Assembly (NCBI RefSeq): GCF_000002985.6
Contig: NC_003284.9
Span: 3,100,001 to 3,164,000, forward strand
Length of the DNA stretch: 64,000 bases
Direction of reading: 5' to 3'
Origin: Caenorhabditis elegans
Taxonomy: Eukaryota; Nematoda; Chromadorea; Rhabditida; Rhabditidae
Shown here: piece after piece, positions 51,505-64,000 of the stretch
Layout: every line of letters begins with the position of its first letter
How positions within the stretch are numbered: the stretch's first letter is position 1
Made by a program: the position numbers and the translations under genes
The notes under the pieces: generated by a model
What the model was told of the DNA's origin: nothing
The model's database searches: none
The model's input: only the letters and a program-made list of their open reading frames with translations

Positions 51505-54500
51505 TTATTTTTCGGTGCGTTTGACAGATTGAACTCTCTTCAGGATGCTGCTCATTTGCTTTTTGAACTCCTCATCTTCAGATTGATTTTGGGACATACG
51601 CTGCAAAAAAATACCGGTTACTCATTTTTTTTTTTGCAAAATGTTCTGCGATGTTTAGTTGTTTAACTTTCAAAACTGCAGTTCCCACGGTTTCATTCAT
51701 TCAAAAAACTTTTTTACTATGTCTAAACTTTCAGGGTGTTTTAGTAAATTTTTGTTATGTTTCACGTGAGAAAATACGTGGCTTTCTAAAATTTGTTTTC
51801 GAGGTTTGAAAGTATGGATGTTTGGACTTTAACCCTAAGTTGCAAATGATAAGGGAATGAAAACATTTGATTTAGTGATTGTGCAGTGAATCTTGTAAGA
51901 TTTGGTCTTACTAAGATTTGATTTTACTTTTGTAAAACTCTTACCCACTTCAAAATAGACACAGAAAAAGTTTTGTCTAAAGTTTTTCAAAAGCTAGGTG
52001 AAACTGAATAGTTTAAACTACGTCTTGCGCAACTCTTGCTCAACTCTTGCCAAACTCTTGCAAAAAGCTAGAAGAGCGAAATAGAGGTGCTTTTATCTTT
52101 CCAAATTAAAATATTCTTACCTCGTGGAAGCTGCGACGTCTCTTTTCGCGCTCTTCCTTCTGCTGCTTCAACGTCTCCATCATTCTGTCGTTGTGTGCCT
52201 TCAGACGCTCTTCCATCTTAGACATGTAGTCATTAAGATGATCAAGCTGGGTGTCCAGCTTGCGAATTTCTGAAAAAAACCAATGCTATAAGTAATCTGA
52301 ATCTGAGAAGAGTTTTCACCTTCCGTCTCCTCGGTCACTTCTCCTTCGTTGAGTGCCTCAATTCCACGAGCCAACGCAGAATGTGCAGCAGCGTTGACAT
52401 TGCGGTCGCGCATCTTGACAATAGGCTCTTGCTCTTTCTGCTCAACGACCATTGTGTTCAACTGAAATGAGGAAATGGAGAAAAAGACGATGAATTATGT
52501 CGTTGTAGGCGAGCACACATTGACGACAGAATGAGTAACTTATGCAAAGTTTGTAAAAATTAATTAGGTAATTTGGTTGGAGATGGGTGATGATGATGGT
52601 GATGATGTAATGCATGTATCAAGATAAAAAATGCAGGAAAAAAAGAGACAACAGCAATATCGAAATTTTATATTGCAATAAGGGGGTCTAATAAAATGGA
52701 ATGAAGGGTAGGGTAAGGCATATGTCAAGGGTGCTGGTGAACGTTTTTTTTTCTGGGATGCCACCTTTTGAATCCGGTCTTTGGGAGGAGAACTACAACA
52801 AACCAGCGAGGACAGGGAGGCAAAGGAGGAAAATGCGACGCCTATGAAAATTGTTATCTTTTCGAATTAGAGTCAACGTAAATGCCACACAGTTCTCCTC
52901 ACTTTTGATCAAGGCGTAGCAGTTTGAGAATTCAGTGGCCTGGGGTGACAGAAATGAATTATAAATTATGACAAAGTCAAATAAAACTGCCTCCGCAAAT
53001 CAAAAAAAAAAGAAAGAAAAAGAAACTTAAATTTTGAAACTAAGTACGTATTTGTATTAACACTTGCCTCCTCCTCCTCTTCAATTCACCTATGACTCAA
53101 ACCGGTAGACATTGGTGAAATAGAAACATTCAACAAATACCTGGAGAAAGCCCCACTAGTTGTGTGATGACTAAACAGCATGAACAATTAGAACGTATAA
53201 TTTAAGAAAAATAGAAAATCGTACAGTTTCGTTAGAAGAGAAATGACCGACGGCGGGCGTCGCCGAGTTATCAGCCAACAATTACACTTTTGATGGTGAT
53301 TTAAGATAAGGCGTGGTTATGGAGCCTGTACTGACTGACCTGTGTGTGTTGTACGCTTCACTTTTATAACCCTTTATGCCGATTTCAGTGGTGATAAGGA
53401 AGCGTATGGAGAACTGAAGAGATTATGCAAAAGTTTGATGGCGAAAAGAGAATAGGAAGAAAATACTGTTATGGTTTTTACGGTGCAACTGAGACTGAAA
53501 TTTCAAATTTTGAATCATGTTCAACTCGGTATAATCTGATAATAAGTGCTAGAAAATGTCGTGATTTTATTAAAGTGCAAGAAAAGTAAAGAAGTGTATG
53601 ATTCTTGATTTCGAAATACTGCCCAAATGCAATGTGTTATTTTTGGGTTTTTTTTCGTTTTCCGCAATTTTTCCACGCTTTGAAATGTATGTTAATATAT
53701 AATTAATTCACATTTTAGTATTTTAAATTTTAGATTTTAAAAATTCTCGCTATTGTTAAGTTTGAAAAACGACATATTTCATAAAAATGACTACAAATGT
53801 GAACAGACCTGGTATAAGTTCACTTCACTTTTAAAAAAGAACTAACGGAGTATTTTCTCGTAATAGTCTCAAAATGCGCTAAGATGAAACAATTTTTTAT
53901 GAAAATTTCTAGAAAGTTTTTAAAATTTTCTAAAAATCGTTGCAAAGTTTTGAAAAAATTATGCTACTATCCTAAAATTTTCCAACTTTTCCGTCGCGCA
54001 CCGGTTGGAAATTGATGTTTTCCAAATTCTAGTCTTTCATTTCATATTTTGATTGTTCATCCTACGTTATTTTGCTGATTGAAATACGTTCAATGCTGAT
54101 AGGAGACCAAAATGACAAAAATTGATCACCTATTGGCTAAAAGTTAACTTATTATTCCAAACTTATTCCAAGAAATAACGTGAGTGAAAATACCAAAATA
54201 TGCAATAAGAAATTACCATTCAAAAACGTTAACTTTCGACTGCTGCGTCAGGGAAAATTGGTCAAAATTGGAGATTTTGCCTAAAATTAGGGATTTTTTG
54301 CAAAATTTTGAACCACTTTTGAACAAATGGAAAAAAAATTTGAAAAAAAAAGTTATAAGACGGAATTCGTACATTTGAGTTCATTTTTGGTGTATACGTT
54401 TGAAATACAAATGTGATTTTAAAAAATTACTACACATGGGAAACATACTAAAAATATATGGTCACTGCACTTTTAAACTACTAAAATTCAAAAGTGAAGC

Positions 54501-55006
54501 AGCTTGAAAAAGTTAACTAAGTGATTAATCAAAATGTTTTTGCATCGTTTTTTAATGTAAGAAGTGAATAACAAAATAAAATCACAATCTACAACCGTAA
54601 TACTAAGATCACTGTGCGCCATAAATTTACTTGGTAATGTTTTTCCTTCACGCCTGGCGCAATGTTTAATCTATCGATCACTCTGATAGTTCGACACTTG
54701 GTCGACATAGACCGGAAGAGCATAAAACTTCCTTTTACCATTCCTAGTTACGTCAGATGATTTTATTGGGGCGAGACATGACGCTTCTTCTTCATTTTTT
54801 TTTTAGCTACTTACCCTGTTAAAAATCGAAGTCAAGCGGTGACAAAAACACAATTTTGTGAACATGGGCAAAGGAAAGAATTAGGCAACCAAAAAAAACA
54901 GTGAACAGGAGACTTGATTTCGGGGACGACGCGGCGCGACTGGTGTGCTCAGCATAACATGAAAACGAGACAGGGAGTGCCCCTCGATGCTTACCGTTGA
55001 GCTCAT
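51505..55006 (-). CDS. bbln-1: Small coiled-coil protein, UPF0184/bublin family
   Basis: Core exons 52452-52320, 52269-52121 and 51600-51505 give 125 residues starting MVVEQKEQE. An upstream exon, 55006-54995 (ATGAGCTCAACG then GTAAGC), joins in phase across a 2.5-kb intron to the acceptor at about 52462, giving a 129-residue form MSSTLNTMVVEQ. The middle is a continuous coiled coil. LDHLNDYMSKMEERL aligns with LDHLEEKNDHLHARL of human C9orf16/BBLN, with the same spacing from LDHL to RL. Bublin has been reported to organise intermediate filaments at the apical membrane of the worm intestine. The worm protein has a longer, basic C-terminal tail (REKRRRSFHERM). The family match is good over a short region; the symbol is less certain than the gene model. 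Confidence 0.72.
52463..54994 (-). other. Large intron / internal promoter region of the bublin-like gene
   Basis: Includes a copy of the dispersed repeat at about 53980-54430. The acceptor at 52462 is 10 bases upstream of an internal in-frame ATG and could serve either cis-splicing from the upstream exon or SL1 trans-splicing of a transcript started inside this interval. Confidence 0.4.
53980..54430. repeat. Dispersed repeat copy
   Basis: Shares GTTAACTTTCGACTGCTGCG, TGGTCAAAATTGGAGATTTTG and ACATTTGAGTTCATTTTTGG, in that order, with the copies at 37.5-37.8 and 55.8-56.2 kb. Non-coding. Confidence 0.55.
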
Positions 55007-55769
55007 CTTTTGATGGAGAGAAACAGTGGGCGGACAAGGTTTGCCTCCGTCATTAGTCATTTTGCCCTTGTTGGCAAATATGGTTTTTGACTAGGGGCGA
55101 ATTTTTTCGTTTTTTTCTCCTTCAAATTTCACAACCTAAAATTTAGTTGGCGGAAATTTGATCTAGATTGAGTAGTGCCTGGTTAAAAGATTGAACAAAA
55201 GGACAAGAGTGAATCAAAACATTACATTGGGTGTGGCACTTGTGTGAATGAATAAGAATATATCTCGTTGCCATCTTCAATTCTTGACGCCCTAATACTT
55301 AATACCGAATGCGCTAAATGCCAAGGACAAACCGAAAAATGCAAAAAAAAAAGAAATTCGAGGACGCAGAAGAAATGCGATGGTTCCAGAAACTACTGGA
55401 AAATCGAAAGTGAAATGAAAAAGAAGAGGGGTTCAATTGAAGTATTATTATTAGTTTGTGAAAGCGAAATTTCTGTTCTTTCAGTTTCGTACCAACCAGT
55501 TCAAACTGTATAGTATAGAACTTTGATTACGTCACCATTTACTCTCCGCTTTATGAAAAACGATAAGCAGTGCTTTTGAATATTCGGAAAACAAAATCGC
55601 CGTTTTACCTAAATCGTACACATTTCATGACCGTTGGTTTATACGTCAGTGATAGTACTGTTCAAGTATCTGTTGGTTTTGATAAGCAAGTGTACCGAAA
55701 AATTTTGAATAGTGCGTTTCGGGATAATATTGAAAATAAATAAGAAGTTTCTGTTGGAAACTGGGGTTT
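55007..55769 (-). promoter_or_regulatory. Upstream region of the bublin-like gene
   Basis: No gene seen. The first 100 bases, up to about 55110, are likely 5' UTR and promoter of the upstream exon. The plus-strand frame at 55268-55513 has no splice support. Confidence 0.35.
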
Positions 55770-56190
55770 TTTTTACGTAGAGACTCAAAGTGTGCTCAAA
55801 TGAACAAATTTCGCAATGCAACTTTTCAAAATTTTTTCAAAATTTTTTAATGATGGTTCGAACATTCAAAAAAAAATCGCCTAATTTTAGCTAAAATCTC
55901 CAAATTTCTGCAATTTTTTTTGTGAAGATAAATTTAAAGCCGTTAGGTAATTATTTTTAGTCACCTATCGGCATTAAATGTATCTTACTTATAGAAATAA
56001 CGTGAAATACCGAATTATGCAATATAGAATGATATTTCAGAAAAAAGTCAACTTTGGGTCGCTGCGATATAAAAAAATGGCCAAAATTGAAAATTTTACC
56101 TAACATTAGGCGATTTTTTTCTAAATTCTGAAAAGTTTTATTACGAAGTTTGTTTATGTCAGCAAATTATGGGGTTGTACCTAGATATTA
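55770..56190. repeat. Dispersed repeat, two fragments in opposite orientation
   Basis: The first half, read as reverse complement, and the second half both match the family (CACCTATCGGCATTAAATGTATC at the centre, TGGCCAAAATTGAAAATTTT later). It may be a palindromic insertion of two copies or an inverted-repeat element. Confidence 0.45.
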
Positions 56191-59100
56191 CCACGAACCA
56201 TGCCTTCTTAAAAAAATAGTGCAACATCGTTAACCTACGTGTTCCTACACAGTTTCACTCACAAAAGGTGCCATACACATTCAATTTGCATAAACCCTAA
56301 ACCTTTGCGCGATTTGCATATTGGAATGCAATCCGACTGCAGACCTAAAGCACAGAATCACTTTTCAATAAACTTGATTGATTCGGTCGGAAGAGATTGA
56401 AAACAGAAACGAACAGAAAAAGATTGGAAATGCGAACACGGAGAAACACCCACAAAGACAACTTTTTTGGAGCGGGGGTAGGAGGGGGGGGGGGTGACAA
56501 TGACGAGAGGTAATGAACGAATGACCCACTTCTCATTTATGTAGTTTTTAAATGGACAAGAAGAGAGTGGGTGTTAACTTATCGATGAGTAATTGGAAAA
56601 TGGAAGACTGAACAGAAAGAGTGACAGATTTGGTGACTAATGAGAAGATAGAAATGGTAATGAACAAAAAGATGAAAAAAGATGGAATATCTTTTGCTGG
56701 AAAATGCGATTAAGGCGTGAGATGAATAAGATAAAAACTTCTAAATGAATCAATGACGAATGGTTTATCATGAAGAGGATTTGTGAAGAGAAAACCATTT
56801 TTAAATTAGAATAAATTACAATGAGAACATGTTTCGGCATATATCAAAGGTGATTTCCCAATACTTGTCTAGGGAGAATTGATCTGATCAGAAATCAGTT
56901 TTTTGAAAATAACTTCAATTTTTTGGGAGTCGTCGATCGAAAAAAAAGTATTTTCAAATTTATGGTCTATATATTGTAGGCCAACAAAAGCTTAGTAATT
57001 ACCAAATTTTGACTGCCAATAAAAAAAGTTCAAAAGTTGTTTGAAAAGTTTAACATTGATATTTGGTTGTTTTGGCCGGACAAAAGTGTTTTTGAATAAT
57101 AACCCCAGTGGGGCCGCTCCACATTTAAAAAAATTTCAGGATATACTAAAACAGTGGAAAATATATTTGTATAAAAGTTTTTACACATGTATATTGCGTT
57201 CAATTGACTTATATTTTAAAATTGAAAATATTTTGTACTTTTATATAACCCAACATTTGAAAAAAAAATTTTTGTTTATCTATCCATAATAGTTGAACGT
57301 GATAAAACATTTCCGAAATTGCCTAAAATTGAGATTTTCATAAGCCTGAGAATTTGAAAATAAAACCTTATGTTTTTCGTTAAAGTTTAATTGTTAAAAA
57401 TATAATTATGAAAAATTTGAAGGATTCATTCAACCGGGTAAAATAAACTCGGGAGGTCGGTCCCGCACTCATAACTGCGCCTTGCAAAACTATGTTTTCC
57501 GCAACTACCGCACAAGGGTTGAAAACCAAATTTTTTTACCAATAGAGCGAGAATTCACTTGAAACAACACTTTTGAAAACGTACGGTGATTGCAGACACC
57601 ATGTTTTGCAAAACGCGGTTAAGTAAAATGTGTGGTATAATATAAAAATACTAAAGATTTTTTTCACAAAACTGCACTTAAATTATTATCCGAAATCTAT
57701 TGAACAAAAACCTAACAACATTTTTCATTCTAAATAGTTTAACTGAAAAATTTGCTTTAAAAAAATTTATAGCCAGAAGCCTATTCAGTTTCAGTAAAAT
57801 TAAGAAACAATAGTCGATTTTTTAAATACGACTAAGTTATTGGAAAGACCAAAAATGCCACCAAAAAAATTAAAACAGGTGCGATTTGAGGAGTGTGATT
57901 AGAAAATGTAACTTTATTTTCAAAGGAAGAGACATTCTATACTTATACAAAAATTTCAAAACAAACATACAGTTTGTATAGAAAATCTGATTTTATACAT
58001 ACCTGAGACCTCAGACGTACCAGCACTTGTATTTGTTATTTCCGGTGATAACAGTATACTCACTACTTACATAGGGGTTAGCGAATGCAGTAAACTCAAT
58101 ATGAAAATATTCACAAACGGCTATACACAATTTGAAAATTTGGAATCGTTATATGGAAAGAATAATTGAAAATGATTTTTCACCTCACTAAATTCCACTC
58201 ACTGAAAAAAAAAACCTAAACAAAATTGTACTCATTCACCCAAATATGCGTATGTTGGAAATAGAAATCGCCGTGATGATTCGTTTTCAATTGTTGTTAC
58301 GCAAACAAAACTAGTAGTGATGCCTCAATTGTTGTATAATATTTATCTATCTTTTCAGTATGCAACTTGCATCGATTCGCATACTACGGCGCGATTGTCC
58401 GTCAATTTTTTCTAGTTGGAGTGAAAGAGAGTAGTGTGGGGAAATTTTATGGAACATTGCATCAATCTAAACAAAAGTTACCAGAACAATAAATGATACT
58501 TATATAAAAACAAGTGTTCATCATTTTGAATAATTTTACGTGACCTTTTTTGTCCATATTATGATAACGCTTTTTAATGCTTTTTCTAAGCCTGAAAATG
58601 AAAGTCAATTTCACGTTTCCATTAACTTATCATTTTGAAAAACAAACGTAAACGTATTGGAAAATATTTTTGCACCAAACAAACACCCAATAACGGTACT
58701 GAAAAAAATAATTAAAGCATGCTATAAGTTAGCAGAATAGAGAACTAGAATGATGGCACAACATTTTTTAAGTTAATTTAGAAATTTTTTCAAGACCTTA
58801 GCATTCACAGTTTCAAAATACGTAGTTATTTTTCCAGGTAACGCAAAAGTAGGTCCAAAAAAATAATCTACCTTCGAGAAATCATATCTCGGTTAATCTT
58901 AATTTTTTAAAAGTCAATTGAAAAAGTCAATTGAAGAAAAATTGTATTTTTTCTCAACAGTTGTTCAAACAACTGTTTCGTGATATTTTTGAAAAAAAGA
59001 GCAAAAAAATTTATACTAAAATGAAGGGATAGCATTCAAGCTTGCAAAAGGAAAAACGGTGTTTACATTAATGTTCAGTGTATCTATGCTCAATGATTGA

Positions 59101-59939
59101 AAAAGAAAAACTACGAATAACAAAGTCGCGTGTTGAAGTTTGGAAATTGAAATAAAACGGTTTTGATCAATTTCAAAATAGTTTATTTCATTGTTTTATT
59201 GAAAAAATTTTGTTGTTTTTCGGTACGTTTACAAAAAAACACCTCGAAAAACAAATATTTTAAAGATTCAATATTGCAAATTTCAATTCCTAACTAAAAG
59301 CTCACTTCATTAAAATAAAAATGTTGAAAAATGCTGCAAGCATCTTTTTTGGTTGCGCATCAGAAAAGAGAGGCTATGCGAAAAATATTTGGTCTTTGGT
59401 TTCGAAAAGCAAACACTCGAATAACCGGTTGTTGCCATTTTTTCGAATGCACTTTTTCAATGTTTTAGTTGGAAATGTTCAAGGAAAAAGTTTCTAGATG
59501 CTATTCTTATAAAAAAAACAAATTTAAGAATTTATATTTTATCAAGTTAATTTTTTTTCAAATTATTTATCTAATTTAAGATTCAAAAAAAAACCTTGAC
59601 AGCGAAAAAAGACTTCAAAAGTTAAAAATGCTGAGGGTGGCATTATTTCTTTAAAGAAAGACCCACATACACATCAATAAGCAATCCATACCAATAAAGG
59701 GTCCCAACGGCACTCCGCTCGAACGCCCTGCGCGTTGTTTACCGTAAATATACACACATGTACACACACTCTTTCCCCGCCATCCCCACGTTTTGTCGTC
59801 TTTGAAAACCGGTTGTTGCGTGTCTTATTCGTTAGATATCTTGCCATCCGCGACCAAGTGTTACATAATGGAGATTTTTTTTTTGACAGAAGCTATTGTA
59901 ATTGACTTTTTAACAATTTCTATTTAATATTTCTTCCAG
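56191..59939. other. Intergenic interval with repeat fragments
   Basis: No supported gene. Contains a G run (about 56484-56494), one end of the CGCCAGTGG-family repeat near 57105-57125 (ACCCCAGTGGGGCCGCTCCAC), and a CpG-richer stretch at 59700-59850 just upstream of the coiled-coil gene, possibly its promoter. Confidence 0.4.
59724..59735 (-). promoter_or_regulatory. MEX-like motif (dosage-compensation recruitment type)
   Basis: The minus strand reads ACGCGCAGGGCG, matching 10 of 12 bases of the published MEX consensus TCGCGCAGGGAG found at X-chromosome recruitment sites for the dosage compensation complex. The nine-base core CGCGCAGGG is exact. A single near-match does not prove binding. 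Confidence 0.35.
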
Positions 59940-59955
59940 TGTCTCAGAAAAATCG

Positions 59956-62900
59956 ATGAGCTCAATGGAAAAATTGACCTCGGATCTACAAGCAGAAAGA
60001 CAGAAACTTGCGTTATATGAGAAGAATTTAAGAGGTAGGGAGGTTTAACAAATATTTATATGCAAACTTTTTTTTCAGTAGCCGTTGAAAGCTGTAAAGC
60101 ACTGAAAGCAGAGAAAGAAAACTTGGCAAATATCATTGCAGGATTTGCTTGCGCAGAAGTTAAAGTAGAGATTTTTTATAATTTTTTTCTAAAAATTTTA
60201 ACAAAAAAATTATTTCTAGCCCGGCTCAACTGACATCAATGATTTGAAGCAGAAAATTGCGGTTTTGACCAAGGAATTTCAAGGGAAAGAAAGTGCGCTA
60301 GTGCTTGCAAGAAATTCGGTGTTGGTGAGTGTGCATTTATCGATTTTTCTTAGTATGCTCATTGTTTTACAGAAAGAGAACCAAGAACTAAAAAAACGAT
60401 TGGCAGAGGCGGAAAGTGTGCCGAATAGTCTGGCAACATCAAGAAATGGCGATTGTAGTTTTCATGTGGCGGAGCTGGAACAAAAGCTTCGGAAGGAGAT
60501 GTCATTGACAAGAAAGTATGAACAACGACTACAGCAGCTAGAAAGTCAACTAAAAAATAATTCAGCAAGTGACAGCAAAATGGAGGTGAGTACTTTTTTT
60601 TTCTTCCGGAAAAAATTTAGAAACTTTTCACTTTTCAGCTTGCCAACAAGCAACTAGAAGCCGAGCGTGAGCAGTTCAAAAAACTCTACGAAGATGCTCA
60701 TGGACGGTCGATATTTCTCGAACGGAAGTTTACATCACTTCAACTTGATCAAAAACGAGACGAAGCAGAAACTCCAAAAGTAGTTGCAGCTGTGGAGGAT
60801 GACATCAAAATTGCCAAGCTTGAGGTTGGGAATTATAGAAAAGGAATGATCTAAAACTAATTTTTTTTAGAATCAAATTATGAATCTTTCGAAACGTTGT
60901 GATGATAAAGAAGACGAGTTGTCAGAGCTGTCAAGTATTATAACTCAAATCAAGGGAGAAAATATGGTATTAAAAGAGGTAATGAAAAAAATTGCTGGTT
61001 AACTTGACCTATGTTGTTATTGATGCTTTAAAAAAATTGAATTTTAAAAATGTTTCCGAGTTTGTCAACTATACATCTAAAGTATTTACAAATTTGTTGA
61101 AGCTTGAATATTTGTACGTTTTCAATTTTCTAGTTAATTGATGCCCGAACGCATCAGACTGCAAAGTTTAGGGAATTCTGTAAAGCTAATTTTCTTATTG
61201 AATTGTTGAGCATGTAAACACACAGTTTTAAATAAAAAATGTTGTCAAAACCAGACCCGCCAGATGTCAGCTGCTGTAACTTTTTCAGGAACAGTGTTGT
61301 AGAATTTTGTATTCCACAAAAATGTAGGAAAAATAATTGGCAACATTTTTTTTAGTTAAAAACAATTTGTTAGCTATGTATTATATTTTTGATCCTCATT
61401 TGAAGAACTCTTCTTCGAAAACGAATACGATATTTTTTCCAGAGCCTCGAACAATTGGAGAAAAAGCGATCTTTATCACCTGTGGATGAATTCTGGTTTC
61501 GCGACGGCATGAGTGACGAGTATGAGAAATTTAAAAAAGATAACGGCAATCCTTTGGAGTTTTGCTGCCCAACTCTTCGTGATGATGTCCTGACGCTTAT
61601 TGACAAAGCAGTCGAAGATAATGCAAGATCTGACCAAGTGAAACAGCAGCAAATACAGATTACAAATGTGAGTTGATTGTATTTGACTACTAATTATATA
61701 TACTTTTTTTGTAGCTCGAGAGGACTATCCGTGTTCTGAATGATAAAATCAACTGCAATGACGTTTTTCGATCGGATGTGGAGGAAAAACTCGACAAGTT
61801 GAAAGACGACATTTCATCCCGAGAACGTGAAATTAATGCACAGAAGGAAGAAGTCAACAGAATCAAGGACAGCCTGAGGCTAGAAAAAAGTAAAAGAAAC
61901 GAATTAGAAGAAGAAGTGCTCCGTCAGCGGCGGTGTGCCCAAGAAGAAATCGAGTCGAGAGATCAAGAAATTGAAGCATTCCGGTGAGCATAAAAAGCGA
62001 GTTCTCAATTATCCTTACTGTTTTACAGAAAAATGCTGGTCACATTGCGACACGAGAAGATGGAACGATCACAAAACCCAAGAAAAATCTCGAGGCACAA
62101 TCGATCATCAGCACACGACGAGGAGTCTGCTCGTAGGAGGAGTAGAACATTTTCACAAGATGACACTGCAGTGCCAAATGATCCGGATTCTAAAAATGTT
62201 TATTATGAGAATCAGCTGTCGAAGAAGGATTATGATATTCAAGAGCTTAGGTTTGTGATTTATTTGACGATAATAAAAAAAAACTTAGCTTGCAAGATTA
62301 TTTCCACTCGAAAAACAAAATGCAAAAAAATATTTGCCATAATTTTGATAATGCCCTTAGTAGTTTGGATACTCCAAATTGTAGTATCGCCAATGTGGAA
62401 CTTGCTGACATAGTGTTAAAATGTCCAAACATCATGATGAAAATTTCCAGAAAATTTCAAAAAGTAGTGAGAGCTCAGTTTTCTCATACGCATAATAATG
62501 TTGAAAGTCGACCAAAAAAATAATTTCTACAAACTTTAAAGTTTTGTTTGCTTTTTAATCATTTGTATTTGAAAATCATAAATCTTATAAGATGCAATGC
62601 TCAAAAACACTCAAACGTCGACATTTTGAAAAAAGCTAGAATTTCTACCGGACGATGGCTCGGATTCTCAATCCACCAAGGATAAGATTTTTCTCGATAA
62701 ATTAACTGCCGCTAATCTCTCCCTTCCTGTTCATATTCAAACTTTCCGCGTCAAAACTCGCAAGCCAGTCCTATCCCGCCCAACCAAAATTCGTTTCTCT
62801 TCAGAAGCCGACCGCAATTCGTTAATTTTCTCTCTCCAAATCTCTCCGTTCGTTGCCTGATCGCCCCACCAACCTTCCAAGACCCATCCGCTGCAGACGC

Positions 62901-64000
62901 GATATGACCAACGATGAGTTATCTATCCTAAGAGAGTTGAGAGCTGACGCTTATAACAGAAATACCCAAGCTGGCGAGATTCGTTATTATTTGCGTGACC
63001 TTAAGATTGTGACTCTCTCGTCACCGCGTCCACTTCCTACCTCTGTTGATTCTGCTGCTCCCGTTGCAAACGCATAGGTAAACGGCCACCGGGCATTATT
63101 ATCGTCTTGTCCGTCCATTGCTGCTTCATGTCCGATACAATCTTCTCAAAATATATTCAATGTTACGTCTAATTCTCGTCTTTGCCCATTGGTGGCTGTG
63201 TCTCCTTCTATGTCCTATTCCGTCTCCCAGCAGTCCGTTTCTGCTGCTCATAACACTCGAAATCAGACCTTCCCCCCCCGACCTGCCAAAAAAATGCCCT
63301 CTTTCTGAATTGTGACAGAGGGCCTCCTCATCCAAAATCTGGAGGTGGTGGTGTAGCTGTTTTCTATTTCAAAATTTCGCCTGAAAAGTGGGTAGAATTT
63401 GAACATTTTAGCGTTTTTTGAATGATATTCGGGCATCTTTTTCAACTTTAAACATTTTTTTCCTGCAAACCCAAGTTTAAATTCAAGGGTACTTTAAGGT
63501 AAGTGCATATTTGTATAGATCACCTGCCCCAACAGTGTTAACCTTTTTGAAAACTTTGAGTGGCCACTTTTGTCTACATACGGCTTAGGATCTTTGTTTT
63601 TCTGTTCCTAAAAATGCAAATCTACTTCACTTTTTCTATCAAATTGTCTTTTTTTTTAATAAATGGAAAATCTTATTGGAAAATATTTTTAGGGAAAGCA
63701 TACTTCACCAAGTTAAGTGACTAGCCCCCAAATTAAAAAAAAAACTCTTATTCCACAGTTGTTAACCCCATTTGAAACATCTGAAACTTTGCATTTATTA
63801 ATCTGATTTCAGACGGCAACTTATGGATGTTGAGATACGTCTCCGAGAAAACGAGTCTGTATCAATGTCCCGCCAACTTGAATCAGTTGCTCACAATGAA
63901 GAAATGACGGAGAAGGTTCGAGTGTTAGAAGGTACGACTTTGAGATTTTATTATATCATAATCATACCTCCTGTTTTTTTTCAGGAAAACTTCAAATGTT
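59956..64000 (+). CDS. Large coiled-coil protein, 5' part only (runs off the right edge)
   Basis: Exons 59956-60034, 60079-60158, 60220-60324, 60373-60585, 60639-60824, 60871-60978, 61443-61667, 61715-61983, 62029-62250, 63813-63931 and 63985 to the window end join in phase to about 540 residues. An acceptor (TTCTTCCAG) ends at 59939, so the start MSSMEKLTSDLQ is taken as following a trans-splice site; an upstream coding exon cannot be excluded. Nearly the whole protein is predicted coiled coil (repeated heptads rich in E, K, L, Q). It is broken by a globular-looking segment near residues 265-310 (DEFWFRDGMSDEYEKF, CCPTLRDDV) and a Ser/Arg-rich stretch (RRRSRTFSQDD). Such proteins are often scaffolds or cytoskeletal linkers; I do not recognise this one. 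Confidence 0.85.
62646..63077 (+). pseudogene. Non-LTR retrotransposon ORF1 fragment inside an intron
   Basis: Within the 1.56-kb intron 62251-63812. One frame reads KDKIFLDKLTAANLSLPVHI to a stop near 62862. The adjacent frame continues from about 62840 with LPDRPTNLPRPIRCRRDMTN and LRADAYNRNTQAGEIRYYLR to a stop at 63077. This order, an RRM-like strand followed by R-P-I-R-x-x-x-D-M-T and R-x-x-R-x-x-A-x-x-x-N, is typical of LINE ORF1 nucleic-acid-binding proteins. One small frameshift separates the halves, so it is dead. It lies in the same direction as the host gene. Confidence 0.6.

Overview
The window reads as a stretch of the Caenorhabditis elegans X chromosome. The evidence is intrinsic: short AT-rich introns with TTTTCAG acceptors, trans-splice acceptors just upstream of start codons, a mai-1/gpd-2/gpd-3 operon with SL2-type spacing, an internally deleted Tc3 transposon with 462-bp inverted repeats, and many small palindromic repeats. 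I rebuilt gene models by hand from splice signals and reading phase; each model given with exon coordinates closes in frame, but exon edges may be off by a base.

Left part (about 0.5-28 kb, all genes on the minus strand). Two tandem paralogous C2H2 zinc-finger genes (481-2159 and 3597-5858) are followed by a GPCPD1-type glycerophosphocholine phosphodiesterase with an N-terminal CBM20 domain (6634-10615). Next comes the operon, transcribed mai-1 (14997-15565), gpd-2 (13567-14687), gpd-3 (12200-13321): an IF1-type ATPase inhibitor followed by two nearly identical GAPDH genes. Its GC-rich promoter region lies near 15.6-16.6 kb. Alpha-spectrin (spc-1) occupies 17944-27061, with its upstream region extending to a defective Tc3 copy at 28781-30553.

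Middle part (30.5-51 kb) is gene-poor. It holds a ZNF706-like small zinc-finger gene (35505-36432, plus), a secreted cysteine-rich protein gene (46474-47226, plus), several repeat families and weak exon-like relics.

Right part. A small coiled-coil gene of the UPF0184/bublin family lies on the minus strand (51505-55006). A large coiled-coil gene starts near 59956 on the plus strand and runs off the right edge; its last large intron carries a frameshifted non-LTR retrotransposon ORF1 fragment.

Functional links: mai-1 and the two gpd genes share one transcript and all touch energy metabolism. The other genes look individually transcribed. I found no CRISPR, prokaryotic, viral or toxin features. 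I did not find an obviously new multi-gene system; the most interesting points are the candidate spc-1 microexon, the operon intergenic structure, the gpd-2/gpd-3 homogenisation, the Tc3 deletion derivative, an X-type dosage-compensation-like motif near 59.7 kb, and an open region interrupted by one in-frame TAG at 50.1-50.4 kb.
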